This document shows positions 53,519-64,000 of a DNA stretch of 64,000 nucleotides, piece after piece. How positions within the stretch are numbered: position 1 is the first letter of the stretch; each line of letters begins with the position of its first letter. This stretch comes from Plazaster borealis (Eukaryota > Echinodermata > Asteroidea > Forcipulatida > Labidiasteridae), in the NCBI GenBank assembly GCA_021014325.1, contig CM037474.1, positions 25,551,488 to 25,615,487 of the forward strand. Direction: 5' to 3'. A program made the translations under genes and the position numbers. The notes under the pieces were generated by a model. The model was not told the DNA's origin and made no database searches. It saw only the letters and a list, made by a program, of their open reading frames with translations.

Positions 53519-56500
53519 ATGGCAGCCTCCATGGGATCGACACTGACGGAAGATCTTTCCTCTTCGGCCGCCCTTCCCTTTGCACTTGCAGAAGTCAAAA
53601 TTAAAACATGTTCATTAGAAATGCTTCCCACGGAAATGCTCTTGAACATCATGGGTTATCTCTCAACGTTTGATCTGCTGGCAATGAGAGAAGTAGATCG
53701 TATATTTTGTGAAGTCATTGATGATTCAACTTTGTTAAGGTAGGTAACGTTAGTTAGTCGTTACTCTAGTCGTTACTCCAGTCCTACCTAGAACTATGAT
53801 ACTCCTAGAACTATGAGGTTCGTTTCGCTATCGTCTCCATGGAGACGATAGTTAAACGAACCTCATAGTTCTAGGAGTAGAACTATGAATGATAAGATGA
53901 GGTTCGTTCCGCTCTCGTAGTGGAGACGATAGCGGAACGAACCTCATAGTTCTAGGAGTAGTTAACGTTATGACATGATGAAGATGGGGCCTATGCCTAT
54001 CGGGCCTGGAATTACACAGAGGCCACGGAGGCAATGGCCCTGGTCTTGGCCTTGATGCCCCTTCAAAGTTTCCCATAGACTTTAATAAGATATTCAAGTG
54101 GTAGTGCCCTTCACAAAATGAAAATGGCCTTGCCCTTTCAAAGATGAAATTCCAGGCCTGTCCTATTATATTGAGTATACTATTTAGTTTTTAATGCGAG
54201 GTGTTTCCTGATGGATGCGTTGGCATTGCCACTTACATCCACTATATCCGAACTATTGCACACAGTGACAATGTTCACTTGAAATTACACATTTCATAAT
54301 GTGTGACTGTGGTGAGTAAATAAAAATAAAATTGCCTGGTGATTCGTAGACCCAGTATAATTGGGGCGCTGTTGCCCTGTTTCCTTGTTCAGCTTGGCAA
54401 CAGAACTGGGGCTAGGGCGCTGTAAACAAATGTGTTTACATCTGTGATCGTACTAGCGCCTCAGTGAAACTATGCTACTCGACTATGATGTGGCGATTTG
54501 CTATGATTTTTCGATCACCCAGCCACAAAAAAATGCCCCTAAATGACTAAAGAGATCATCAAAAGAAATAGCTTGAAAATCATTTCATTCCTTAAACCAT
54601 CTCAGCTCCCTGGGGAGTATACAGACTGTGCTGCCAAGTATGTAGCGCACTAAGCTAAATCAATCACAAGAACCCTCTCTGCCCTCACAGGTACCCATTT
54701 ACATGTACCCCTGGGTGATGAGAAGCAATTATAGTTTAAAGTGTCTTGCACAAGTCTTTTGTGTGTATTTTTCATTGTGTTCAATATCTGAATCTGAATT
54801 ATATTGTCGGCAAAGCATCCTAATGGAAACATCACACCAACTTTTTGTGTGTGAAGAAGACAATGAAGAAATTTCAGTTTTAGACGTGGGAGGAAAACCC
54901 CAGAGAATTATTCCAGGGAAAACCCACACAGTCATGTAGGGACTGAAAACCGTATCCACATGCAAGACTCTGGTCCGGGATTCGAACCGGGGACCACAGA
55001 GGTGAAACTTTCACCTCTGTGGTCCCCGGTTGACTCAGTGGTTTCTTCCCTGCCTTTCACTGAAAGGCAGGGAAGAAACCATTGAGCTAACTGACTGCCC
55101 TGACATTCTTCAGCGCCATTGGATTTGCAAAATTGAACCCGGTGTTTGCTTTTAATTAAAAAAGCTTCTATCAATTTGTTATAATTTTGTTCTTCTTCTT
55201 CCAGGTATAGTGCAGGCTTTATTGTATGAAAATGTCGCACTGTAGGTTGGTGTGCGCGCTGTCTAAATATGAACGCAGGCAGACAAAACAAATAAAAAGA
55301 ATCTCATGTGTAGAATATAAACAGTGGAGTGCGATTAAAAAAATGGAATGCCTGCAAGCTAGATGGTGCCTTCCATCAGTGCCACCTTGAAGGCATTTCA
55401 TTTCATTTCATTTATTCTGGTTTTGAAGCCAAGGACTCTCAGAAAAGCAAACTTAATCACTATACTAGACAAGAACCCAATGGAGAGAAGACAAGGAAGG
55501 AAGTTTCAGTTTTAGATGTGGGCAGAAAACCCTCAAAGAAATATTCCAGGGAAAACCCACGCAGTCAGGTAGGGACTGAAAACCCAATCCAAGTAGTGCC
55601 CCCATATTATTCGAACTTGGGTCCTAGAGGTGGAAGGTGAGGAAAGATACCACTACGCAAACCCGACCACCCGTCTAGGGTAGTCACTATGATCCTTTTG
55701 TAAGGAGTTCCATTCTTTGCTGGGGAAGAAGGAGGAAGAGTACACTTGAGAGCTGCAGTAGGGAGTCCAGGAAGTAGTTAGATGTAGCTTCCAACTGATG
55801 TCTACAAGATCAAAGTGAATTTTGTAGAGCATGGCTAGGCGACTTTGATTGTATAATTTATTTTACTTAAACGATTTGGGGTTCTTTGTTTAACCCCAAA
55901 TCATTTAAAAATGATTTAACCCAGTCAGTTTCCCATGTGGTCTATAACTTGATATTTGATTTGATTTACTATCCATTATAGAACCATAGACCTGCATCAG
56001 TGCCACCGTGTTACACCTCACACCCTATGGGAGCTGGGACACCTCGATGTAGGTTCTTCCATCCATTCTTTCAATATTTCCAACTGCTACTGGCTGACGG
56101 GAAGCCAGTTCAGCACCCTGAACCCTAAGATGCCCAACTTGAAATATCTGGACATCAGAGGCACAGACGTTCCCATGAGAACTGTGGATAGGATCTTATC
56201 AAGTGCCCAGACTCTCAAAAGTCTCTCGTACAGTCACTCGGCGACGACGTCATCACCTCCATTCGGCGAGGCGGCGACAAAGACATTGTCCCAACTCATA
56301 GAGCTGAACGTGGTCATCTCACACTGCTGCGACTTTTCTTTCCTCAATCATTGTAAGAGCCTTAGAGCCTTCACTCTTGATGTAAACCTCCAAATAGGAT
56401 CACCTCACTTTGATTACGTGTCTACGATGTCTAGATCTATCCCATTAGTTTTACTTGAACTGCCTTTGTTAAGAATACACCACCTTGATTTTCTGAGAGC

Positions 56501-59500
56501 AGCTCAAATACACTCCCTGAGCTGCTGTTTACCCGGGGTTACATTTGTCAAATTAAAGAAAGGTCTGCGCACGCTCTCCTCTTCTTTCACCGGGTATTAC
56601 TGCAATGTAATGGATTGGAAAAAGGGTCTCAATGTATCCAAGATCCTTTCGCTGGAGTTAGTCAGCTCAGATGATTGTCCCATTCCTTCAAGATTTAGCT
56701 CTCTGCGTTATCTCAATGTGTCAGGGACATCATTTACAAATACAGAACTGTGTTCTGCAGGGAAAAACGTGTCTCAGTTAAGAAGTCTCAACATCAGTGG
56801 TTGCCAGAATGTTCTACTGACGGTAAGTTTACAGATGACTAATGCCAGAATCCAAATTTATTTTGTAGGCCTTTTGAGACCATAACGACCACAAGATTTG
56901 ACCTACTTCCATTCAACCCAGAAAGTTATAGCATGGAGGTAATAAGAGAATAAGAGACCTAACGAAGCTCAAGGCTGTTGAAAGGCAATTTGGTCGGACT
57001 TTATGCCTCTTTGGCATTCCATAGTTCATTACTACTGACACTGTACATGTACTTTGTCTTAAAGTCATCGTCGTCAATTATTTCTAGGAGGGAGATAAGA
57101 ATTTGGATCTGTCATTTCTAGAGGTCTTGGTGGAAGCCAAGACACCCTTAGAACATCTCAACATTAGTGGGCTTCATCTTCATCATGCAGATGACGACAA
57201 CCGTCTTACCCAACTTCTTGGCCAGTTTCATGGTGGGTAACAAACCTTTTTAAGAGAAATTACATCATTATTTCTTTTTGGAGGAGTAAATTCATTCACA
57301 CCCTCTAGTTTTCAATAAACACAGACCATGCAACTAACCTGTAAACATTTTGACGAATTTTGTGGTACGATTTTTAACCCTTTAGAGACTATACATTTCT
57401 TTATAATCATAACCACATGCCCAGACATTGCTAATCTTTTTGATTTTTTTGACTCTGTTATTTTCAGGAAAATCGTCAGGTAAATTATTAACCACTTCCG
57501 CTCTTGCTCTTGTTTGAGCACAAGTAGGTCAAATCTTGTTGCCACTGTGGGCATAATAGAAGGCGGAGCTTAATAGAAGGGAATATTTTCAGGAGGCATT
57601 TTGGGGGAGAATTGGTATCTTTCAATTGCATTTTACTTCCTTTTTCATAAAAGTTGAGTGTTGTGTTTTAAATGTGTCCCCCAGGTCTCAAGACCCTTTC
57701 TTTGCCGTTCTGTTGTCTGGCTGATAACACCAAATCAGAGCCATTGTGGATGACATCATCACGAAGAAACCGAACAGACAAACTGCAGAGCCAACAAGAA
57801 ACTCGGGGTAGCACCAGCAAGCAACGGCGGCTTGGCATCAGGGTCAACAAGCATAGCAGGTACAAATTTAAAAAACCAATCGATCGATGTAAGATTGATC
57901 AGTGTGTCTGCCAGAATTTATGCCTCTTTGGTGTTCCATAGTTCATAAACTACTGACACTGTACATGTGCTTTGTCTTAAAGTCATCATCGTCAATTACT
58001 TCCAGGAGGGAGATAATAATTTGTTGCCATAGCAGGTATAAATCAGATTCTATATCCATTTGAAAAGATGTCATGTTAAAGACAAAATATAGAATTGGTG
58101 ATGGGGGAAAAAAAACTATTAGATTCAATCTAAAACCTCTCTGATTTCAAAGTTCGTAAGGTACAAATCCTCCAGAGAAATATTTCTGTCTCAAACACTG
58201 TCTTAGTTGAGAAAATAGCATTTAAATCCCTCTGTGTCACCATCAGAATCTACGCACATGCTTACTCTATCGTACTGTTTCCAACAGTCTGTTTTATAAT
58301 ATTATGTATTTTTTGGCTGGTTGAACTAAATCCCTTTCAAAATGGTCTGAACCATCAGATAAGAACCTTTAGACTTAATCAAACAAATTCCAATCTGTCA
58401 AGCCATCTGTCAAAGACATGATTGATTTCAGCCATAAACGCGTCTATATTAGCCCCAGGCTAAGAGATTTGTTTGAATTTCTTGTGGGAATTCTTAAAGG
58501 GGCCGTCCTTGATGGAATTCAGTCAAAAAATCAACCCATGCCATGTGGCTAGTTCTCAATAGGGAACTTTGAATTGTTTAGGTTTTTTTTACCAATGTGG
58601 GGGATGAGTAAACTAGGCACTAGTCTGATGGCTTCACCAAAGGTTTCCCATAAATCACTGTTGCTTATTTCAATTGCCGCAATTGTAATAAGCCAGAAAT
58701 GAACATGCTCATCAATATAGGTTTGCAACTGCAGTCAGCCACAGCAAGACGTTGTACTGTGTTTTTTAATTTGAGACGGCACTAGGAAATCACCTGATCA
58801 GCTTAAAGTTGCAGTAACAGCAACATTTTGAAGGGCATTCTTTCCATCATCAGAAAATTCTGCCAATTGCTTTTTCTATAACCAACTTGTAAAATGACTC
58901 AAATCTTTTATTTTTGCTTTCAGATGTGAAAGTTGTTTGAATGAAACGACCTCCCATGTTGGCGCCAAAAAGGTACCTTAGTTCAAATCCAATGGTCACA
59001 GAAAATTGTGGACAAAAAGAGTACAGTATTTGTCAGGCAGAAAAGGAAAGCATTGTCAAGCTTAAAACTTTACAATTTTGTCATGTATCTTGAACCTTGT
59101 CATAATTTGTGTATTTCCTGCAACAAGAGTGTAATATCTTGAACTTAACACAGTTGTTGCTCTGATGCTCGCTTGGTTTATTGTGTCTCACACATGCTTG
59201 ATACATATAAGGTATAATGCACTCATCAATAGGCTACTGTTTCAAGAGTCATGGGGTGGTGATCGGGGTCATGATTGGAATGTTGATGAGGTAAGGTCTA
59301 GTCAAGGGTAGCTCTATCACTGTACAGTGTAGGGATACTAGTGTATAGTGTATGCATACTACAAAGAGGGTTGTTATGATGTTTCCAATAAATAAAACAA
59401 TTGCCCTCTGAAAGTCAATAAAAAGATGAAACTGTGATTGATATTGAATGATCAGACGGTAGCCCAAAATAGCCTTTAAAAATGATTCAAGCAGATAGGG

Positions 59501-62500
59501 TCAGTCATTACTGCTGCACATCATACATTTCCCCCTGATTTTCTTGTAAATGTAGGTTGACTTTGAGGGATGCATTTACTGTGGCAGTCACTTAGCCAGG
59601 GTGGTCAATGGCGCCAGGCAGTTACAGTCACTTGAGCTGGTAGGGGTGGCCTTCAAATCTGTCTTGAGAATGGATACTTTGTTCGTCTCAAGTTCAGCAC
59701 GGAAGCAGGCGGGTTTCAGTCAGTGGTGAGAATGTGTTGCAGGCATGGCTGTGCAAGTCTCATACAGATTCTAACTTCAGGGAACCTTATAATATGAGTT
59801 TTTATGTGGAGGAAACGAAAATTGTCTACTTCTTTCGGTCCAAGTTATCTAATATGTGTGAGACTTGCATAGACTGTTAAAATCTCCATTCTGTCTCTGT
59901 TTTCATTTTTTCCCCTCAGGAAATTCAGTTAGATTTTCATTGAACCAGTTTCTTTGTTTGTTTGTTTGTTTGCATCACCTAGTACACCGGTTTTTGTTTT
60001 CTCATGTTTTGTTCCATTGCTACTTTCCACGCAAGTCTGTGATCAACCGTCAAAATTCATTTCATGTAACTATACCCTTTAAAGGCAGATCCCTAAAGTT
60101 CAACAGGGGGTCAAAGGGCAAATCTAAGGTCAAATCATAGAGTTAACCTTAGAAGACGCTGCAAACACTCCAACGTTCAGGACTCCTTGAAATTAGTATC
60201 TGAAAAAAGAAAGAAAACACCCAAAATTAAGACATTGTGTTTATATGCTGAAAATTGTGCATGGTTTTTCACTATTTTCTCATGATGACTCACACAATGG
60301 ATTAAGCCCAAATTCTCACAGGTTTGTTATTTCATTTATTATGGTTGATCACACAAAACATGAACACTGTCTGAGACTATTTTGTCAGCTTTACCTAGCC
60401 TGTATATCACCTTTTTAATCATTTCTTGTCTGAATTGGTCTTCATCTTGGAATCTTAGAATTGTTTTGAAACATAAGCTTCGGCTATTGGAATTGTCTTG
60501 TCTGAATCGGTCTTCATCTTGGAATCTTAGAACTGTTTTGAAACATAAGCTTCGGCTATTGGAATTGTCTACTTTCAATACAGGTCTTCAAAAAGGTGAA
60601 CAAACCCTTTGGCAGAGTCTTAAAGACACTGGACACCTTTGGTAATTGTCAAAGACCAGTCTTCTCCCTCGGTGTATCTCAACATACGCACAAAATAACA
60701 AACCTGTGAAAATTTTAACTCAATTGGTCGTCGAAGTTGCGTGAGAATAATGGAAGAAAAAACACCCTTGTCGCAACAAGTTGTGTGCTTTCAGGTGCTT
60801 GATTTCGAGACCTCAGCTGAGGTCTCGAAATCAAATCAAATATTTTAGTGAGAAATTACTTTGTTCTCAAAAACTACGTTACTTCAGAGGGAGCCGTTTC
60901 TCACAATTTTGTTAATACTATCAACAGCTCTTCATTACTCGTTGCCAATAAGTTTTTATGCTAACAATTATTTTGAGTAATTACCAATAGTGTCCAGTGC
61001 CTTTAAGCTCACGCTTTGGTATCAACGATATTATTAAACATTGACCTCTTTACTTTTGATGGCTCTTCTCCAGTGGCCCTTCAACTTTCTTATCTGTATC
61101 TGAGGATGCTCTCCTGTGCGTCTCGCGTTTGACCCACCTCCGATCCTTGGTCCTAGCTGGTTTACCCACAATCCTCCATGGCCACAGCCTCGTGGCAATC
61201 CTGAAGAACTGTAAACAACTCCGCAGTTTATCCCTGGCCCATCTGGGACCTTCTGCTCAGTGTCAGTTCCTGAAGGGTCTCGTGGAGGCATTGCAGTATG
61301 CAGACCGCCTTGAAGATTTGAGGTAAGACTAAAATAGAGTGTAGTCTTCTGCAGTTTGGAGGAGATTTCTAGAAGGGTATAATTGATTTTTGGAGGAGTA
61401 AATTCATCCTCTAGGTTTTAGTAAACACACTGCACAGTGTTTTTTTAAACAACCGAAAACAGTTTATGTTTTGAATTATGTGTATTTTTCATTTTCTCAG
61501 GTTGGAGCATCAGAATATTGATCAGATGCGCTCCCTGTTCCGAGCCGTTCATGATTGCCCCTCCCTCACAAGACTGTGTGTCATCTCTAAGAACAGCGAG
61601 TAAGATCTCAAGATGAGAGTAGGGCAAGTTGAGAGTAGGGTTGAATGTAGAGTAGAAGAGTCATCTTAATGATATGAAACACCACGACACGAAGAAGTAA
61701 AGTTAAAAACCGTGACTTCATAAGGCCACACCTTGACACAGTTTATTAATAGTAATAATAATATAGTCTTATGTGGCGCACATATCTACCAAAGGTACTC
61801 AAGGCACTTGAACAAACAGAAACAGTTTAAGACAGGTTTATGATTTTTTTTTAATTATAAGACTGATTTATGTAGCACCTTAAAATGGTTTACAAGGTGC
61901 TGCAGCGCCTTAGCGATAAGTGTAACTGAGTTCTTTTAGGCGCATTATACAACACACGGGACCTACGGCTTTACGTCCCATCCGAAGGATATAGCAATAA
62001 TGGTCAAGTGTCTTGCTTAACGACACAAGCGTCACGACCGAGACGCGAAACCCACACTCTGCTGATCAGAAACACCAGAGCTTGAGTCCGGTACTCTTAA
62101 CAACTCGGAAACAATACGCTACAGTTTCATACAACTGTTGACCACTTCCCGACGGTATTAACAAATCTTTACCTTACCTCTGCGCAGTATTATTTTTCTG
62201 AACTTAAAAAAACATAAACAGGAACAAGAACGTTCGGACAGACAGGTAGAACAAAGACAGAACTGATGAAGATAATAATAAGAAGAAGAATAATAGTAAC
62301 AATAACAATAATATTTATAATAATAATGCTAAGCGATATAATAGATGTAATATTTGTCGTTGTAATAATTGTTTTATACAGAGTGGACCCGCTGGACGTT
62401 TTGATGATTTTCCACCATTGTCGGAAACTCATCCTGTTATGTCTGATGTGCTCACTGCCAGTCAGAGGCTGCAAGGATCTCAAGAAGGAAATCAAGGCTC

Positions 62501-63534
62501 GGTAAGTCGGTTATTATTCATGACAAATACTCGTTTGCTTAGCAAATTAGAGCAGAGAGCCAGCTATGAGTTGTATACGTTGCATGGTATTTTGGTGGTT
62601 ACCCAATTCTGCTTAGCAAGGTCTTTCTATGCTTAGCAACTTCTTGTTCTCAACACCTGCATGAAACTATTAAATTTTTATTTTGTAAAGACACAACAAG
62701 CGCTACATGAGCTTAGGTTGGAACAGTGTTTATGTCATGTGACCAGTCAGCTGGATATTGATACACCACTTCACATCAGATAATATCTTTTTCAGCCAAA
62801 CTTTTCCAAACTGAAAGACGGTCGACGTTTATGAACACTTGGAACAACTTGGAACAACAAGAGGGACAAAGGGTACTGGATTTCATGCTCGAAATCTCCT
62901 TTTTTTGCAAGGGTTATTGTGTATTCCCGATTCTAGACCTTTGTCCTTTTGTTGTATCCAAGATTCCAGCATACCATGGCCGATTATTAGCCACGGCCTG
63001 AGGCCAAGGTTCGGACCTATTCACAGTAAGACCTTTCCATAATTTCTCGAAAGAGAACGTAAAATCCCGGTACATTTTATAGGAACGTTTGTTGTTCTTA
63101 CTTTAATTAGTCAGGGTTTTATTGTGACAACAGTATTCTCAAAAGAAACCCAAAATTCTTCGGAAAGTTCGAAAAGTTCTGAAAAATAATACTGCGAAGA
63201 GGCATGGTAAATATTTTTTTAATACCAACATGAAGTTGTTAACAACACGATAACGATGAACTGTCCCATCAGATAGTGAATAATGTAAACATGTGTGCTT
63301 ACCACTGATCTTATTATACTCTGCAGATACAGTCTAAGTCGTCCAGCTCTACGTGTCGCTTTGGGTCAATATCCTGTATTCCCGGACAAGCTGGTAGAAT
63401 TTACAAAGAAAATACCAAGCGTCCATCTAAAGGAGTTTGTGTTTTACGAGAGCAGAGTTGCTACAACTCCACCTTCATGGCCTGAATTGGAGAAGATGAT
63501 TAGAGACGAAGACGAAGAGTCAGAATCAAGATGA
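53519..63534 (+). CDS. FBXL18: F-box/LRR protein FBXL18 orthologue, complete, 10 coding exons, 758 residues
   Basis: The product is expected to be a substrate receptor of an SCF (SKP1-CUL1-F-box) ubiquitin ligase. Exons: 53519-53739, 55982-56822, 57088-57232, 57685-57859, 58924-58972, 59556-59725, 61074-61322, 61501-61599, 62382-62501, 63327-63534; all phases agree and the stop is TGA at 63532-63534. The ATG has AAGATGG context. An F-box lies at about 34-74 (LEMLPTEMLLNIMGYLSTFD). LRR-like repeats follow. Family-specific matches are CYWLTGS in exon 2, KNCKQLRSLSLAHLG in exon 7 and VHLKEF...ESRVATTPPS at the C-terminus, aligning with human FBXL18 CYWLPGS, QCQQLRSLSLANLG and VHLDEI...KSRVAEEPPN. 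Length is somewhat above the human 718-residue form. Exon 5 (49 nt) is the least certain but is required by phase. Confidence 0.92.
53798..53965. repeat. Palindrome cluster in FBXL18 intron 1
   Basis: CTCCTAGAACTATGAGG begins a 37-bp arm (53803-53839) mirrored with two mismatches at 53841-53877 around CCATGG. A second hairpin (about 53896-53961) uses the same ATGAGGTTCGTT arm. The RNA or single strand would fold into two strong adjacent hairpins. Confidence 0.85.
54600..54760 (-). repeat. SINE tail fragment
   Basis: On the - strand it matches the region near 48946-49040 (GTATACTCCCCAGGGAGCTG and GGTACCTGTGAGGGCAGAG-like text). Confidence 0.6.
54826..55105 (-). repeat. SINE (GGGTTTTCAGTCC family) whose head is a double palindrome
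   Basis: The body on the - strand has GGTTTTCAGTCCCTACATGA and TTTTCCTCCCACGTCTAAAA. Its tRNA-like head (54985-55100) contains two nearly perfect palindromes back to back, one centred near 55008 (ACCACAGAGGTGAAA mirrored) and one near 55058 (CCCTGCCTTTCA mirrored). Confidence 0.8.
55400..55675 (-). repeat. SINE (GGGTTTTCAGTCC family)
   Basis: On the - strand it starts GTAGTGGTATCTTTCCTCACC, then GGGTTTTCAGTCCCTACCTG. Head and body match 37258-37535. Confidence 0.75.
55878..55970 (+). repeat. SINE tail next to the FBXL18 exon 2 acceptor
   Basis: TTTGTTTAACCCCAAATCAT and CCCAGTCAGTTTCCCATGTG match the tail of the GCTAGATAGCTCAG family at 3285-3370. The exon 2 acceptor AG is at 55980-55981. 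Confidence 0.75.
57918..58034 (+). pseudogene. Duplicated intron 2/exon 3 junction of FBXL18 within intron 4
   Basis: About 105 bp from TTTATGCCTCTTTGGTGTTCC to CCAG/GAGGGAGATAATAATTTG repeats 57000-57105, which spans the end of intron 2 and the first bases of exon 3 (TCTAG/GAGGGAGATAAGAATTTG). Identity is roughly nine bases in ten. It leaves a decoy acceptor at 58013-58014. Confidence 0.85.
58140..58920. other. FBXL18 intron 4 remainder, nothing recognised
   Basis: No repeat family or coding sequence was recognised here; composition is ordinary AT-rich intron. Confidence 0.5.
60425..60568 (+). repeat. 72-bp direct repeat, two copies
   Basis: CTTGTCTGAATYGGTCTTCA starts at 60425 and 60497 and continues through ATAAGCTTCGGCTATTGG in both, with two or so differences. 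FBXL18 intron 6. Confidence 0.9.
60624..61002. mobile_element. TTAA-flanked MITE (AGGCAC family), 379 bp
   Basis: TTAA at 60620-60623 and 61003-61006 flanks AGACACTGGACACC and GTGTCCAGTGCCT. A perfect short palindrome GAGACCTCAGCTGAGGTCTC sits in its centre near 60807-60826. Confidence 0.88.
61872..62125 (-). repeat. tRNA-Leu-like SINE, near full length
   Basis: On the - strand: an altered head near 62105-62125, GGGTTTCGCGTCTCGGTCG, GGACGTAAAGCCGTAGGTCC and the CTTGTAAACCATT end. Confidence 0.8.
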
Positions 63535-63543
63535 TGAAGATCT

Positions 63544-63950
63544 GGGCCCAATTTCATGGCTCTGCTTACCGCCGAATTCTGCGCTTGCGATCACCATTCT
63601 CCTCTTACTGTGCAAGCCCTGAATTTCTGAAGAATGCCTATACTGCTAAAAATGGTATTCTTGAAATAAGGAAAAAATCTTATTTCAAGAAAAAATTTCT
63701 TGTGTCACTCCCTAGAAAGATATTCTTATAAGACTTTTGGGAGTGACACAAGAAAAGTTTTCCTAAAATAATATTTTTTCTTATTTCAAGAATACCATTT
63801 TTAGCAGTGTAGTAATGTGGAGTACGTACACGAACAACCAAAAAATCCCTGCTAACCTGTGAATTACGCTTGACGTAGTGTGCAGAATTCCCTGCTTCTG
63901 ATGAAGCACCGATTCTTTGCTTACGGTAAGCAAAGCCATGAGATTGGGCC
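63544..63950. mobile_element. Inverted-repeat element with a nested TA-flanked hairpin MITE (63641-63809), starting 10 bases after the FBXL18 stop
   Basis: The outer element GGGCCCAATTTCATGGCTCTG ... CAAAGCCATGAGATTGGGCC matches 35917-36171. Inside it a TA dinucleotide flanks TACTGCTAAAAATGGTATTC and GAATACCATTTTTAGCAGTG, a Tc1/mariner-type arrangement, with a second inner stem TTCTTGTGTCACTCCC / GGGAGTGACACAAGAA. The 3' UTR of FBXL18 probably runs into this. Confidence 0.85.
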
Positions 63951-64000
63951 TTGATGTAAAAGTAAAGACGGTCAAGTGCATTGGACTCAAGTTCTGCTAG

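Noticed and set aside
62190..62505. Ile-rich frames on both strands
   Set aside because: They translate an AAT/AAG-type low-complexity tract; the real FBXL18 exon 9 begins at 62382 in a different context.

Overview
The window is animal nuclear DNA with large introns, GT-AG splicing and a heavy load of small DNA transposons and tRNA-derived SINEs. Its two recognisable proteins are clear orthologues of vertebrate proteins but diverged from them. The repeat style suggests a marine deuterostome, most likely an echinoderm such as a sea star. That assignment is inference; no species marker is present.

All three genes lie on the + strand. (1) Positions 61-1315 hold the last three coding exons of a sulfonylurea-receptor-type ABC transporter whose body lies off the left edge. 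(2) Positions 9289-50776 hold a complete second copy. I could join 31 coding exons with every splice phase agreeing, giving 1565 residues with TMD0, the L0 linker, TMD1, NBD1, an acidic linker, TMD2 and NBD2. The N-terminal TMD0 identifies it as a SUR (ABCC8/ABCC9 group) and not an ordinary MRP. (3) Positions 53519-63534 hold a complete F-box/LRR gene, the FBXL18 orthologue, in 10 coding exons and 758 residues.

The space between exons is mostly repeats. There are at least a dozen TTAA-flanked inverted-repeat elements (piggyBac-like MITEs), several inserted inside other repeats so that the duplicated TTAA can be read directly. There is a 3.1-kb Harbinger-like element with a CTG target duplication, four tRNA-headed SINE families, decayed LINE 3' ends, several large palindromes, two loci of one 45-bp minisatellite and a 114-bp tandem array carrying a tRNA B-box.

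Functionally, a SUR is the regulatory subunit of KATP channels, pairing with a Kir6 pore; no Kir6 gene lies in this window. FBXL18 is a substrate receptor of SCF ubiquitin ligases. The neighbours have no evident functional link. The most informative signals are the tandem SUR duplication with patchy near-identity between copies, a stop-codon-proximal repeat in the upstream copy, duplicated splice-site segments in both complete genes, and an apparent CxxC pair in FBXL18. I did not find an undescribed multi-gene system.
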